Assembly: GCF_009870125.1 (NCBI RefSeq)
Contig: NC_046680.1
Span: 21,533,501 to 21,597,500, forward strand
Origin: Drosophila pseudoobscura
Taxonomy: Eukaryota; Arthropoda; Insecta; Diptera; Drosophilidae
Direction of reading: 5' to 3'
DNA length: 64,000 nucleotides
How positions within the stretch are numbered: position 1 is the stretch's first letter; each line of letters starts with the position of its first letter. A program made the translations under genes and the position numbers. Below are positions 12,476-24,963 of this stretch, in pieces. The notes under the pieces are model-generated. The model was not told where the DNA came from and made no database searches. It saw nothing but the letters and a program-made list of their open reading frames with translations.

Positions 12476-15400
12476 TAAAAGAGGAGGCATATAGCGATTA
12501 GTATTTCCATGGCTTCATAGTCTAGACTCAAGGGTCATAAATCATTCGAAATATTTCCACATTTCGGGCCGAATATTAGCAAATATCCAAAGGGAAACAG
12601 TACAGGTCTTGGCCTGATTCGAGTACCCATTTGATTGGTATTTAATCTCTCCAAAGAGCACTCCACGCGCATTCTAAGCACTTCAGAGATCTAAGCTCTG
12701 GGATCTGCAGCCACAAACGCAACAACAGAAGTCGAATGGAAAATGGGAAAAGGAAAATTGCTTGGCTTTTCAATTTTGCTTATTTCCCTCAGTCCATGCC
12801 GCCTGATTGAGTTCCGTTCCTGTTTCGAGAGAGAGAGAGAGACAGAAAAAGAGGAGTGCAACAGTGCAGCAGTGCAGCAGAGGTAGCAACGGCAACAGAT
12901 AAATATAACGAACCCAGAACCCAGTTCGACAGAGTTCCCGGAATGATTTAAATGCAAAGTGTACATTTTAACACGCGGCCTGTGCACTCCTCCTGCCTCC
13001 TGCCGCCTGCCGCCTGCCTCCTGCCGCTACTGGAGGCACCACCTTCTCCGACTCCCGACTCCCGACTGCAGCTCCTTCTCTCCGTCTCCTCCATCAAGAC
13101 ATTGCCGCCAAATGAAGCAATTGCACATACAACCAGGCGGCAACAAGCGTGAAATGCGAAATGCCATAATTTCCTGACACTTCAACGAATGGCGAATACT
13201 CTTTCTGCCAAAGAAAGCTCAACTGGAAGACTCTTCCCAGAGGAGATGCAGTTTCTCTGTTTAAGCAAATCTTCCCAAGAAGAAGGGCATCCCTTCGCAA
13301 TGATTCAGGATGAATGCCTTTGCTGCTGGTGGCGTCTCAGCTCCGGTCTCAGTCAGTGTGTGTTGCACAGGGCCTCTGCCACTGCCTCTCCTCCTGTCGC
13401 CCAGTGCCAGTGCCCGATGCCGATGCAAGGCGACGCGCCAGTGCAACAAAACATAAATTCCAATGAAATAAGTTGATTTATGCTGTTGCGCGCGCCGTGA
13501 GCTGACAGCCGCAGAACCCCCGGCACACCGGGGCAGAAGGGGGGGCCAGCGGGAGCAGGGGATCTTGAAGGAGACCATCATCTGGTCGGTTCTTTTTGGT
13601 CTGGGGGTCTCCGCTCATATGCCATATTTCTCATATATACTGTATCTTGGGGAACATTTCTCTTCCAGCTCTGGCAACTCCTACTCCTGCCCCACCTCCT
13701 CCATCGCTGACGTGCGGCATGCAAGAGTCAAAAATAACTTAAAAAACAACAACAACAGCAACAAAAATATAGAAAAAATGTATGTACTAGTGGTTGAGGC
13801 GTTGAGACTGATGCCTTTGCTGGCAAAGGGTGGCAGGGGGGGTGGGGCGTGGCACTTGGCGTTGATTGAATTATATTTTGTGCACCGGATAGCATAAAAA
13901 CCAAATGTGCGCCTACAATTTCTTGTGGCTGTTGCCTGTGGGGGCCTTTGCACAATCAAAAAGCTCAAAAGCAGGTTTCATTCTTCACATTTCATAGATA
14001 TGGCAGATAGAGGCACGAACACAGGAGGCACGAGGCACGAAGCAGCGCCTCATCATGCACACGACTTGTAATTTGTTTTCCGATTCTCGGACATTCTCTT
14101 TAGTACTTTTCGCTTGAGTAAACGATTGGACTGCCGTCGGTTATCAGATCTCGGAGCAATGGAAACACTTGGGAGCTCCTTGTAAGGGTCAAGGCGGGGG
14201 GGTCTCTTCGATCCTTTATTCCTTTATTCATCCTCTGAGCATTTGAAAAGGGTTCAGATTATAGAAACGATTGATGGCTTGCAACTGATTGATTGATTGC
14301 TTTATATGTGCATACCTTGGGCCTTTATTTAACACCCAGAATCCTCTCAAAATATAGCAAAGTCTTGTTCTTGTTCCCTCAAATGCTGCCCTTTACTGTG
14401 CCGTCTTCCCATCTCTAGACACTGGCCCTGCCCGCTGCCCCCCTTTTGGGGCCCACGCCATGTTTTTAGGGCCTTTAATTTTATGAGCTTTTAACCCAAA
14501 ACACAAACATAGCCACGGGCCTTTCGGGGGGAAATTCGGGGGGGCTGCAAGTGTAAATCATGAAAATTATAAGCCATTTTAATTAGCTGCTGTTCTTGCG
14601 GGCCAGCAGCGGCCGAGACATCATCAGAAACACATTTCCCAGGCAGCACATGATGAAATTTGTTTGATAAATCGTGAGCCTGCTGCTGCTGCTGCCGTTG
14701 AAAGCTATTTCCCTACTGCCTGCCCCACACCCAGATTGCAGATTGCGCCCCCTCATGGCAGATGGAAGCACAGAAGTCCAGACACGAGACGACCCCAGAC
14801 CCCATGAGTGGAACCCGGGGGCCCAGACAGGGGCTAATTTGTGGAGGCCAGGGGTCAAATAATGCATTTACTCATTAGACGGACTCGCGTCTTTGATGTT
14901 CTCTCCCCCCACGCGCTTCCATTTCCATTTTCCTTTTCATTTGCCTTCTCAAGTGATTTGCATTCTCCGTTCTGACCCAAACTCTGATTTATACGCGGTA
15001 ATTGTAGGGTAATTAGGGTATGCTGCTTTCTTGATGTCTGGCCAGCACTTTGGGGCGGTGGGGGCTATATGGGGCAAGTCTTTAAGAGCTGCAAGAGGCT
15101 CTTTTGGGCCCGTTTTGGATCCGAAAATAGAGAACATTCTGTTAGCTCGCTGCTGCTTTCCTTTCGTGTGATTCGAAGCGGATGTATCCCTTCGTTTAGG
15201 GGAAACTTGTACATTCGTTACAGCCTTACGTGTTCTCTTTCTCTTTCTCTGTGCTCTTTCTGTTTCGCTTCTCTGCCTCTTTCGTCTCCAAAAACAATCT
15301 ATTTCTTGTTCTTCAAGTCATAAATTCTTGCTGTTCAACGACTTGTCATTCATGTCGCGCACTGTGCGCATGGGCAGCAGGTTCAACAGAGGTAGGGGAG

Positions 15401-16785
15401 GGGTGGGGCGGCAGTTGCTCTTTATTCGAGCTCCACTGTCGCTGTCGCTGTCGCTGTCTTGTCGCCCGTTGAGCCGCCGTGTGGCGTGCACCTGCGCGGA
15501 TAAGATAAGATGTGTCAGGTGGGGCAGTGGCAGGGGCACCGGCATAGGCGGCAGGGGGGTACTGTGCAGCGGGGAGTGCTTAGAGCAGGGGAGGAGGATG
15601 ACTACATTCTGGTTTTGTGTTTTGGTGGCATGCGGCTTGTAAGTAGCTTGCCTTTGTCTATGCTTCAATGTTGTTTAACGTTGTTACTGTCCGCCCAGGG
15701 GAATGGGGGAGAGCCCAGAGATAAAGAGAGACACACACCCAGATAGAGAGAGAGAGAGAGGGAGAGAGATGGGGCAATGGGGAGCCCAGAGGGTGGTGCA
15801 TTGTTGCTTCTCGGAAATGTTCGCCAAGGGAATTGTGTGCCGTGTTTTTCTTTTATATAGAACGAAAAATTGGGGGAATCGAGTCAAGTCCAAGGAAAAT
15901 GTGGCCACAAATGAAAGGATGAATGTGCTGAGGGCAAACGGAGGGGGGAAAGGAGAGCAGAGGGCGGCTCGGGGCGAAGCAAAACAAGCAAAAGGCAAGA
16001 GAAAAGTTAATAAGCAAAAGGAAAGCAAAGAATGAAAGATATAATAGAGTTTCTCTCCCCCTCCCTGGTTTGCATTTGGGCGGAAAACCTTAGCGGAAAT
16101 TAATTTTAACAGCAATACTCGTCTCTCAATGGGAAAAACCCTGCACCAAATTCAATTTTCAAACGAATTCAAATTTTTCAATTGATTTTCCTTCAGTTTT
16201 CGAAAGGTTCTCTCTGGAACCCCTATATAACGAGCACTCTCGTACGAAGCAACTAAAATTCGGACTTTAATTAACATATTTTTCCATAATTCTCGGCATA
16301 CCCCCTGCCAGGGCTTCACCTTTCGAGTGACCCACAAAAACACAAAACAAAAAAAAACCCTTTCAAAGGTGTACAAAAAAATAAACGTAAATTGAAAACA
16401 ACAACAAAATAAACACACAAAAGGGGCATCCACGAAGTAGGCCACCACGAAACGGGGAATACCCTTCACAGGCGGGAGATTCGGAGTTTTAAAGAAAGAT
16501 CTTCAAATAGGGGAAGATTTTGAGCAGACTTCGCTATTCATTCTCAAGGGGTTCATGTGAATTCCAAGTGGAACCTGTTCCTAACTATTCGACCTCCTTC
16601 GGAGGGGCACAGTACCGTACAGTGCCTCCGTGTTCCCCCCTCAGCAACCACTGAAACCTCAAAAGATGTTGAATCTTTTCCCATGCAAGGTGCACTTTTC
16701 ATATTACTCAGCGATTTCCCGCCCAGCAGGGTCGGTGGCAGGGGCAGGGGCAGTGGCAGGGGGACTGGAGGGTTACATGAAAGCC

Positions 16786-16788
<3 letters not shown>

Positions 16789-16819
<31 letters not shown>
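16789..16819. repeat. (AC)n microsatellite
   Basis: About fifteen uninterrupted AC dinucleotides occur in gene-free DNA. Confidence 0.9.
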
Positions 16820-16821
<2 letters not shown>

Positions 16822-17459
16822 TCCAATCAGAGTCGTTGACGGGGACGCCTTAATGTTTTAATTTTTGAGCCATTAACAGCTGCATATTTAGCAGGCAGTC
16901 GGAAGGCATATGCCCCTGCACCACAGGGGGGCGGGTGGCGGGGGGCGGTGAAGTGGTGGCAAGTACATCATTTCGACATTTGCCAGCACATGCATTAAAC
17001 AGGGGGAAAACCCCGAGTTTTGAGACGGCGACGGCGACAACTCTCGGAAACAATGCCATTAGATATATCGCGTCGCGTCGAGTCGCGCCACGCCCATTTT
17101 TTGCACATTTTTGGGTAGCCTTCCACTCCATAGACACACACACACACACATGTATTCAAAGGATGCACACACACCCTCACTAGCTCGCGTATAGAGAGAC
17201 ATTTGCAACCCCTAACCGAATCTTACCCCCAAAAAGCATACTCCTCTTCCACTCTTCCACTCTCCCATTCTCTCTCTACTTTTCTTCGTTTTCTTTTTTT
17301 TTTTTGGGCTTACTTTTAGTGCTCATTCCCTGCTCTTTTCCCCTCCCGTTGTTCGGTGGCGCAGCAAAAATTAAAAGCATTAAAAATGCCCAACAGAAAG
17401 GGAGTTCGGGTTCCGTGTAGCTCGGCCATAGATTGGATGAGATGGGTTGGCCTCTTCTC

Positions 17460-17502
17460 TGGGACGTGGGATGTGGGATGTGGGATGTGGGACGTGGGAT
17501 GG
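17460..17502. repeat. heptamer tandem repeat GGGATGT/GGGACGT
   Basis: About six tandem copies of a 7-bp unit alternate between GGGATGT and GGGACGT. Confidence 0.8.
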
Positions 17503-17967
17503 TCTGGTGTTGCACGGTGATTGCGAGTGGGTTATGGCTGTATGCGTCTCCTGTGTCCTGTGCCCGCGGCTTAGGTGTTGCGATTGCAATAACCTTCGCC
17601 ACGCAGAGGGGGAAAACCCACAAAAAAATCCATCAAAAGCGGGAGAACAGTGGCCCAAGAACTTGTAGAACTTTGAAGAAAAGCCCAGAAATTTTCCTGT
17701 TTTCACTTTGATTGAGAGAGTCGAGTGGGGAAATATAATTCAAATAGAGGTGTTTTCACTTAAATTTCGAAAGACATATGCAAAAATTTGTTTGAAATAT
17801 ATTTATATTTAAATTAAAAAAGATATTATAGGTATTATAGATATTATATGGGCCGTGTTAAACAAATTTTTCAATGCATTTACATTTAAATCCAAGTAAA
17901 AATTATTTAATTTCATTATATTTGTATTTAAATCCCGGAATATTTAATTTAAATATGGGTGTGTTTT

Positions 17968-19095
17968 TATACCCGATACTCAAAATGAGTATTGGGGTAT
18001 ATTAGATTTGTGGTAAAAGTGGATGTGTGTAACGTCCAGAAGGAATCGTTTCCGACCCCATAAAGTATATATATTCTTGATCAGCATCAATAGCCGAGTC
18101 GATTGAGCCATGTCTGTCTGTCCGTCTGTCCGTCCGTCCGTCTGTCCGTCTGTCCGTCTGTCCGTCTGTCCGTCTGTCCGTCCCCTTCAGCGCCTAATGC
18201 TCAAAGACTATAAGAGCTAGAGCAACGATGTTTTGGATCCAGACTTCTGTGATATGTCACTGCTACAAAAATATTTCAAAACTTTGCCCCGCCCACCTCC
18301 GCCCCCACAAAGGGCGAAAATCTGTGGCATCCACAATTTTAAAGATACAAGAAAACCAAAAACGCAGAATCGTAGAGAATGACCATATCTTTTAGACTGC
18401 AGAATCTGAATTGGATCGTATTACTATTATAGCCAGCATCAAGAAAACAATTTCATTTTTTCTCGCCCTGTCTCTCTCTAACACACACGTAGCATAGGCG
18501 GCTTTGCTTAGAGTAAAACATTAGCGCCTAGATCTCAGAGACTATAAAAGCTAGAGCAACCAAATTTGGTATCCACACTCCTAATATATCGGACCGAGAC
18601 GAGTTTGTTTCAAAATTTCGCCACACCCCCTTCCGCCCACGCAAAGGATGCAAATCTGGGGATATTCACAAATCTCAGAGACTATTAAAGCTAGAGTAAC
18701 CAAATTTGGTATCCGCACTTCTGTTAGATCTCACTATAAAACGTATATCTCAAAATTTCGCCACACCCCCTTCCGCCCCCACAAAGGACGAAAATCTGTT
18801 GCATCCACAATATTGCAGATTCGAGAAAACTAAAAACGCAGAATCATAGATAGCGACCATATCTATCAGATTGCTGAATCTGGATCAGATCAGATCATTT
18901 TTATAGCGAAAGGAAACAAATCAATTTGCAGTGGCTACGCAGCGCGTTACGTCACGCTCAGACTGATTTTCTGTCTCTCTCGCACGCACTCTTTGTCGTG
19001 TCGTTTAATATTAGACGCCGCCTGCTGGAGGAGAGCCATACTGACTTAGTATCGGGTATAACCGTAGAGTTGCGGTGTCCGCAGCAACTCACAAC
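17968..19095 (+). mobile_element. INE-1/DINE-1 (Helitron-related non-autonomous element)
   Basis: The element starts with TATACCCGATACT at 17968-17980. It continues with diagnostic INE-1 text: the GACCCCATAAAGTATATATA stretch near 18054, the CTTGATCAGCATCAATAGCC stretch near 18077, and then the characteristic GTCTGTCCGTC microsatellite at 18113-18185. Three homologous internal blocks of about 125 bp begin near 18190, 18524 and 18668, each with ACTATAARAGCTAGAG and a GCCCACCTCCGCC-type tail. The right end carries AGTATCGGGTATA (19048-19060), an exact inverted copy of the start. A short hairpin follows (AGTTGC at 19068, GCAACT at 19084). It encodes no protein. The left end is firm; the right end is uncertain by tens of bases. 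Confidence 0.9.
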
Positions 19096-22000
19096 GTTCC
19101 CCCTCGTTTTTTTTGTACCTATAGAATGGAATTATTTAAAAGCGTTTCATCTAAGCAATCTTTACCAGAAATCGATCTATGACAGACATTGATTACTTAT
19201 GATATTCGAGCCCTGCTAATCTTATTCCAGGGAACGCTAATTGATTTGATGGCTGAAATTCATTAGAGCATTTAATATTTTCCCTTCCTCGTTTTTTCTA
19301 TCTTTTAAATCGATTGAAAGTTGATCTCTGTTTGCATAGGATCACTCCGAAAACAGAATAGAACTGGGATGAACTCCCTGCAACACACACACACACACAC
19401 ACGAGTATTGCCCGCTTGTGTGCATACAAATAATTAATTAAAGATCCCGGCACACAATTAACCCCTTTGGGATCAACAGCCCATGAATTTCGATCCACAA
19501 TCGAAAACTACACTCCGCAATCATCCCTCTTTCCCTCTTTCCCTCTTGATGGGTTTCGGTCCCACTGTGCGGCGCGTCGCGTCGCGTCGCAGCCACCTTT
19601 CGCCTTCGTGCATTACCGTTAAGCGTAACAACAAATCGTTGGCTGTGGACTTTTACGAGTCTCCTTCGCCTGTCTCCCTCCCCCCTCGCGCTGCTGCTGC
19701 TTGTTTGTCTTGTGACAGGCAGCAAACAGATTGTTTTTATCCACGAATCCACGAATCCACGAAGGTTGGGGTGGCTACAGCATCATCCGTGGCCGCCTCC
19801 TGGTGGCACATTGGTGGTGGCACATTGCAGTTGCAATTTCTCCCTGGCATTGCTGGGCTTTAATTTAATTTAAACGACAATTCATTCATGGCACGCACTC
19901 TCTAAAATATTTGACAAAATTTCTGATCTGCGGGCCGGAGAACCCCTTAACGGACCACGCCCACATCCATGAGGAATGTGGTACCACACTAATGAGACAC
20001 ATTTAACGGGAAACCGGGAATGGAAATGGAAATGGAAGGGATCTCTGTGCACCCCACCCCCCCGGGGACCAATTTCCCAACTATTATTGCAAAGCGAAGC
20101 GGAAACGCACATTTTTCATTCATTTCATTCCCGTTCATTCATGCACGCACACACACACACACACGCACGCGCACATTCGTAGCCAAGGGTCGGACCTACA
20201 TATTTGCTTTTTGTACTTTTATTGCTCCCGTGATCGAAAAAGGGAGAGAGACGAGCAGCCGCAGAGCATCGCAACTGTTGAGCGGGGAATATGCTTCGGC
20301 GCTGCAGTCGGCTGGCCCGAACACGACGACACGACGAATGCACTTCGGCATCTTCGCAGCCTTATCGGGCAATGCAGACCGCGCTCAAGATAAGCCCCGA
20401 AGCTTTTGTGCTGCCCATTGTTCGTAGAGGGCAAAGGGGTGTACGGTGTGTGGGATCGGTGGAAACAAACCAAAACAAAAAGATGATCCATCATCACCTC
20501 CCATCAGCAAAGGCATCGATCGTGGGCCAGATGCACTGCTCCGATCAGAGATCTAAGACTGGTACTCCCATTTCCCAAGGTATTGCTGGCAGGGTACGGG
20601 GTAATCTTCAGTCGCAAGGGTGTTCCCCACTTAAATAATCTCCTTTTAGTTGTTTGCTCCACTAAAGCGTCCAACGCTCATAAATAAATTGATTTGGGGT
20701 TACGATAAAGTGCATCTAAAGCACACATGTAAAAGGGGAGCATGATTGCAGGGAAGGGGGGATAACCGATTAATATTGCCCACGTTTCCGGTGTTTGTAT
20801 TGGGAGGGGGAGGGGGTATGGAGGGTGTGACATTATTAAAGTTCTCAGAGCGATGGCTTGGGAAAAATATAATATTTCCACGATAAGCAAAGTAAATGAA
20901 CGAATACTAGATATGCTTGGGGTTACAGGGAACTACGGTTATAGCTTCATCAACGACAAAATATAGTTATATCTATTCATCGTTCGATGGGAATCCCAGG
21001 AGGAAATGATGGGGGGATTGCTTTTATCTAGAGCATTTCCATGGGAAATGCCTTATCTTTCACATCGAAACGTTAAATATTGATTCATGACAGGGATCAA
21101 ATCAATATGGCCTGGGAATACTATATACAATATTTATTGTGGGTATATCCGGTTTTTTTTTTTGTATAATTCAATTACGCTTTCAAATGCCATCTTGAAA
21201 GTTTTCATATCCGTTTCCCCTGGCTCCAGCCATGGAATTTTGAATCAATTCAAACTCTGTAAGAAAAGAAATAATTCTGTATATAATCCACCACTATAAG
21301 ACCCGATTGAGGGCCATTAGAGTGGACGGTGGGGCCGATTGAGGGCCTTTTTGTTGGACATCCCCCAGGGCCCAGTCCGTCGAAGTTTTGTTGCCACAAA
21401 AGATGGAACTGCCCCGCCCCCCTCCTTAGTGGAAAGAACTTTCACTTGCTGCAGAGAATGGATTCTTCTCTCATTTCCCCCTCAAATAACCCTCGAAACC
21501 TCACGCTCACGCACTACAAATTTATGTGAGCTTTCAATTTTATAATTGTATAAATAAACAACTATTAGTGGGTCCGAAATGCGACATAATTGTCCGGTAA
21601 TCCTAACTAATGAACCGAAACAGCAACCAAAGGCCGAAACCCCAAAGATGAACATGAAAAATGGTCAATTTTTATGCTGAAAAGAAATGGGGAAAGGGCA
21701 TGGAAATGGGCATGGAAATGGGAATGTAAATGCAGATCAGACCTGTCCACAGTCCCCAGTCCCCGGTGCCCGAACCACGTCCGGGCCTCTCTCTGGCCAG
21801 ACCACCAGGTGTCACCGTCTCACGGTTGTTGTTGGGGGCCCCATATCTTGGGGGGGGGGAACCGAAATCAAACGAATCAAAAACGAATAAATAGAAACGT
21901 TTCTGGGGCCCCAAGAAAATAGTCAAAGAGAAGGGGGCAGGAGGCAGGCGGCAGGAGGGTGTGGGCAGGGGTTGGGGCTGGGAAAATCGACACAAAATTA

Positions 22001-22340
22001 AAATTCAAATGCAAATGCAAACAAGCCTATAAAATTGAAAATATTTAATTAAAACGATGCGACACATTTTTTCGGGGGGTGGGGGAAAATTGAGGGGAAG
22101 CTGGAGCTGGAGCTGGAGCTGGAGCTAGAAGCTTTTCCTTGATTTGAACGTGGGATGCGGTTTTCCGTTGTTGCTGCTTTTGTTGTTAACTGTTTGCCTG
22201 CTCAAATATTTGGCTACAACAAAATGTAAAAGAAGAAAGAGGAAAAACAGAAACAGAAACAGAAAGAGAAGCCAAAGAGTACAAAAAAAAGTGTTGGTAG
22301 AAAACTACAACAGACGGTTGGCCTTTTATTGGTCTGGGAG

Positions 22341-22392
22341 TCTGTGTGTGTGTTTGTGTGTGTGTGTGTGATTGTGTTTGTGTGTGTTTGTG
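22341..22392. repeat. (GT)n microsatellite
   Basis: A GT dinucleotide tract with a few T insertions. Confidence 0.85.
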
Positions 22393-24919
22393 CGGGCCAC
22401 AAATGATGGCCCGGAGACAACGATGGCGACAATGTGACAACCACAACAATGACAAGCAAACCCAAAGCGGCACAAAAAGAGATAGAGAGAGGGAGAGGCA
22501 GAGGGTGGGGGGAGAGGGGAGAGGGACAGCGGCAAAGAGGTAGAAAACTCCAAAGCGAAATAGTAAAGGGGAGCCTTCAGACCGCAATGTGGAATACCCT
22601 CTAACAGCAGGATAACCAAAAGGATTCCGTAAAAGGTATTCGAAATGCTTCGTTCCACAAATCGCAGGCACATAAATTGTTCTCTTTCTTCTCTTCGATC
22701 TAGAAGATGACCTTTATAGTAAAATCCCAAATCAACTGAAGCCCAAGTCCATCTAGGAGTTATTTCTGGTCTTTTGGCACTATTGAAGCAAGGCCTTCGG
22801 CTTGATTACTTCTTGTTTTTGGATCCCATGCTCCATGCCAAAAGATAAGAGCTATAAAGGGCTTTCTATAAATATGAAAACACTTTCTCTATCGTTATTT
22901 TCGATTCAATTGCCGCTCCCCCATGGCTCATCCGAGGCGCACCAAAAAGGCCACCAAGTCGTAATACCCTGCTTTACAGTTTTGGCCTACAGACTGCAGC
23001 GGATTCCTTGTATAATGAGGAGCTCTGGAGGCTGGGCGCAGATTTTATTGCAGCCTCACGTCCACGTCAACAAATGTCCACCGGATGCCTGCAATATATC
23101 AAATGAGAGTCGACTGGCCATCCCCATTCCCCCCATCCCCCCTCTCTGGGTCGCCCTGTCCCACGGCTATGGGCTGTAGGCTGTAGGCTGGAGTGTTTGT
23201 CTGGCTTACTTTTAATAATTCCGCCCCGAAGGAACGGCTGGCCTACACAAAGCAACAGCAACAGCAGCAGCAACAAAAATACTCGTAAAAGCAATGACAA
23301 AACTATAACAATAGGGAATATCTCTCGAGGCAATCCCAATCCCGAATGCAAGGCAATGCCCGGTCGTCGTCTGGAGTGGCTTCTCCCCTCTCGTGTCCAG
23401 CGAGGCATAGAAATTCCCAATCCCCCCTCCCCACTCCTCCGCCGACTGCTACTCCTCCACAATTCATTCATCCCTACCTACAGATGGTATGTACCTCCCT
23501 CCCTCCCTCACTGCAGACACTGTCCAAGCCACTGCCGTTAATTATGGGAAGATTTTTCATTGTACAAATGAGCTGGAAGAACTTTTGTCAGGCCTAATGA
23601 TGGGCAACGGGGGCAACAAGCAGTAAAGGGGGGCAGGGCAGGGGCGGGGCAGGGGAGGGAGCTTCCAAAAATTAAGCTGGGAGGCAGTAAAGCCGGAAGA
23701 ATGCAAATGGGGAGAGGAAAAGAGAAAACTAAATTGGTTTATTACATTCCCTCATTAGGAATGGACAGCAAAGAGAGAGAGGGAGAGAGATACAAGGCGG
23801 GTAAGAGCGAGAGGTGAGTATGGATGGTGATAAGAGGGAGAGAGGGGGGAACCCGTCCCGGGAACGCTCTCTTCGTCCGAAATCAACGACAATCAAATAA
23901 AGTTTAAATACATATTTTTATTCCATTACACACTCGAAAGGTCTAAGCCCCGCCGCAACGAACGAGCCATGTCTCCCCGAGAGAGAGAGAGGGAGGGGGA
24001 GGGGAGGCGGATGATGGCGATGATGACGATGCTGATGTTCGGATGCGTCCGTGTCCCCGGGTCTGTCTCCGCCAAGTGCTAACGATTTGGCAATGGCCAG
24101 AGACACAATGTCCATCAGTGCCGTCCCTACCTCCCTCCCCCCCTCCCTTTGTCCACTCCGCAGAGCAAGAGCAGCGCTAAATGTTTTTGCAGCTTTTGAT
24201 TTTCCTAGAGATGATGTCGTGAGAGTGGGACGGGGAGTGATGGAGGGGGGGCTCCCCCTTTAGAAAGTTCTTGGATAATTTTTGAAATTTATTTTTATTT
24301 TTTATTGCTTCCCCCCGCCCGCCTTTAACAATCTATTCTCTGGCTATTAATTGTTGTTATAAATAAGAATTAAATCTGCTGCTGTGGGGCAGCATTCATA
24401 AATTTCAATTTGTTAACAACGTGATTTTGGTGAACGTCCCAAAGAGATAGAGGAGGGGGAGAGGGGGGCCCTGGCTGGTCACGTGCGCATCTCTAGGAGA
24501 CGGCCACGAAGGCGAGTGCTTACAGGTTTTCCTTCCTTTTTTTTTGCAGCCTTTTGGCCCAGGCCTTAACTTGACTTTGGCTGACCAAAAGAGGTCTCAG
24601 ACCCGCAACTCGAGGCGAGCCTCGTCGAAAGGGACGGGGGTGGGGGACAGACTAGCCTCTGACACCGGAGCGACACTCCACTCCGAATGCGAGGAATGGT
24701 GGAGCGTGGAGCGTGGAGCGTGGAGCATTGCCTATACATTGTAACTTGTTGTGGCTCCCCAAACAACATGAAACGAGCCACAGATTGAGGGAAAACGAAG
24801 ATATAGATACTCTAAGGATCGGAAAAGAAATGTCCATTAAACAACAATTTGATGGGAAAAAACAACACCGTAAAGGTTGTCTTTTCTGCGATACCCTCGG
24901 AAAGACTAGAGGGTATCAG

Positions 24920-24963
24920 CAGTGCCAGAGCCAGTGCCAGAGCCAGTGCCAGGGCCAGTGCCT
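24920..24963. repeat. 12-bp tandem repeat
   Basis: About three and a half copies of a unit reading AGTGCCAGAGCC, the last copy slightly changed. Confidence 0.8.

Larger units (their letters stand above)
12476..17967. other. non-coding DNA, no gene seen
   Basis: The stretch contains no supportable exon. It holds GT/CA tracts (AC at 16789-16819), a GGGATGT heptamer run (17460-17502), G-rich blocks and an AT-rich segment just before the INE-1 element (17.75-17.97 kb). Confidence 0.5.

Noticed and set aside
20020..20427. 135-codon plus-strand frame with MEMEME and HTHTHT runs
   Set aside because: It is driven by a GGAAAT repeat and a CA microsatellite; composition is not protein-like.
24530..24560. 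Good-looking plus-strand acceptor (CCTTCC, poly-T, GCAG)
   Set aside because: No open exon or donor follows; the poly-T run makes a chance match likely.
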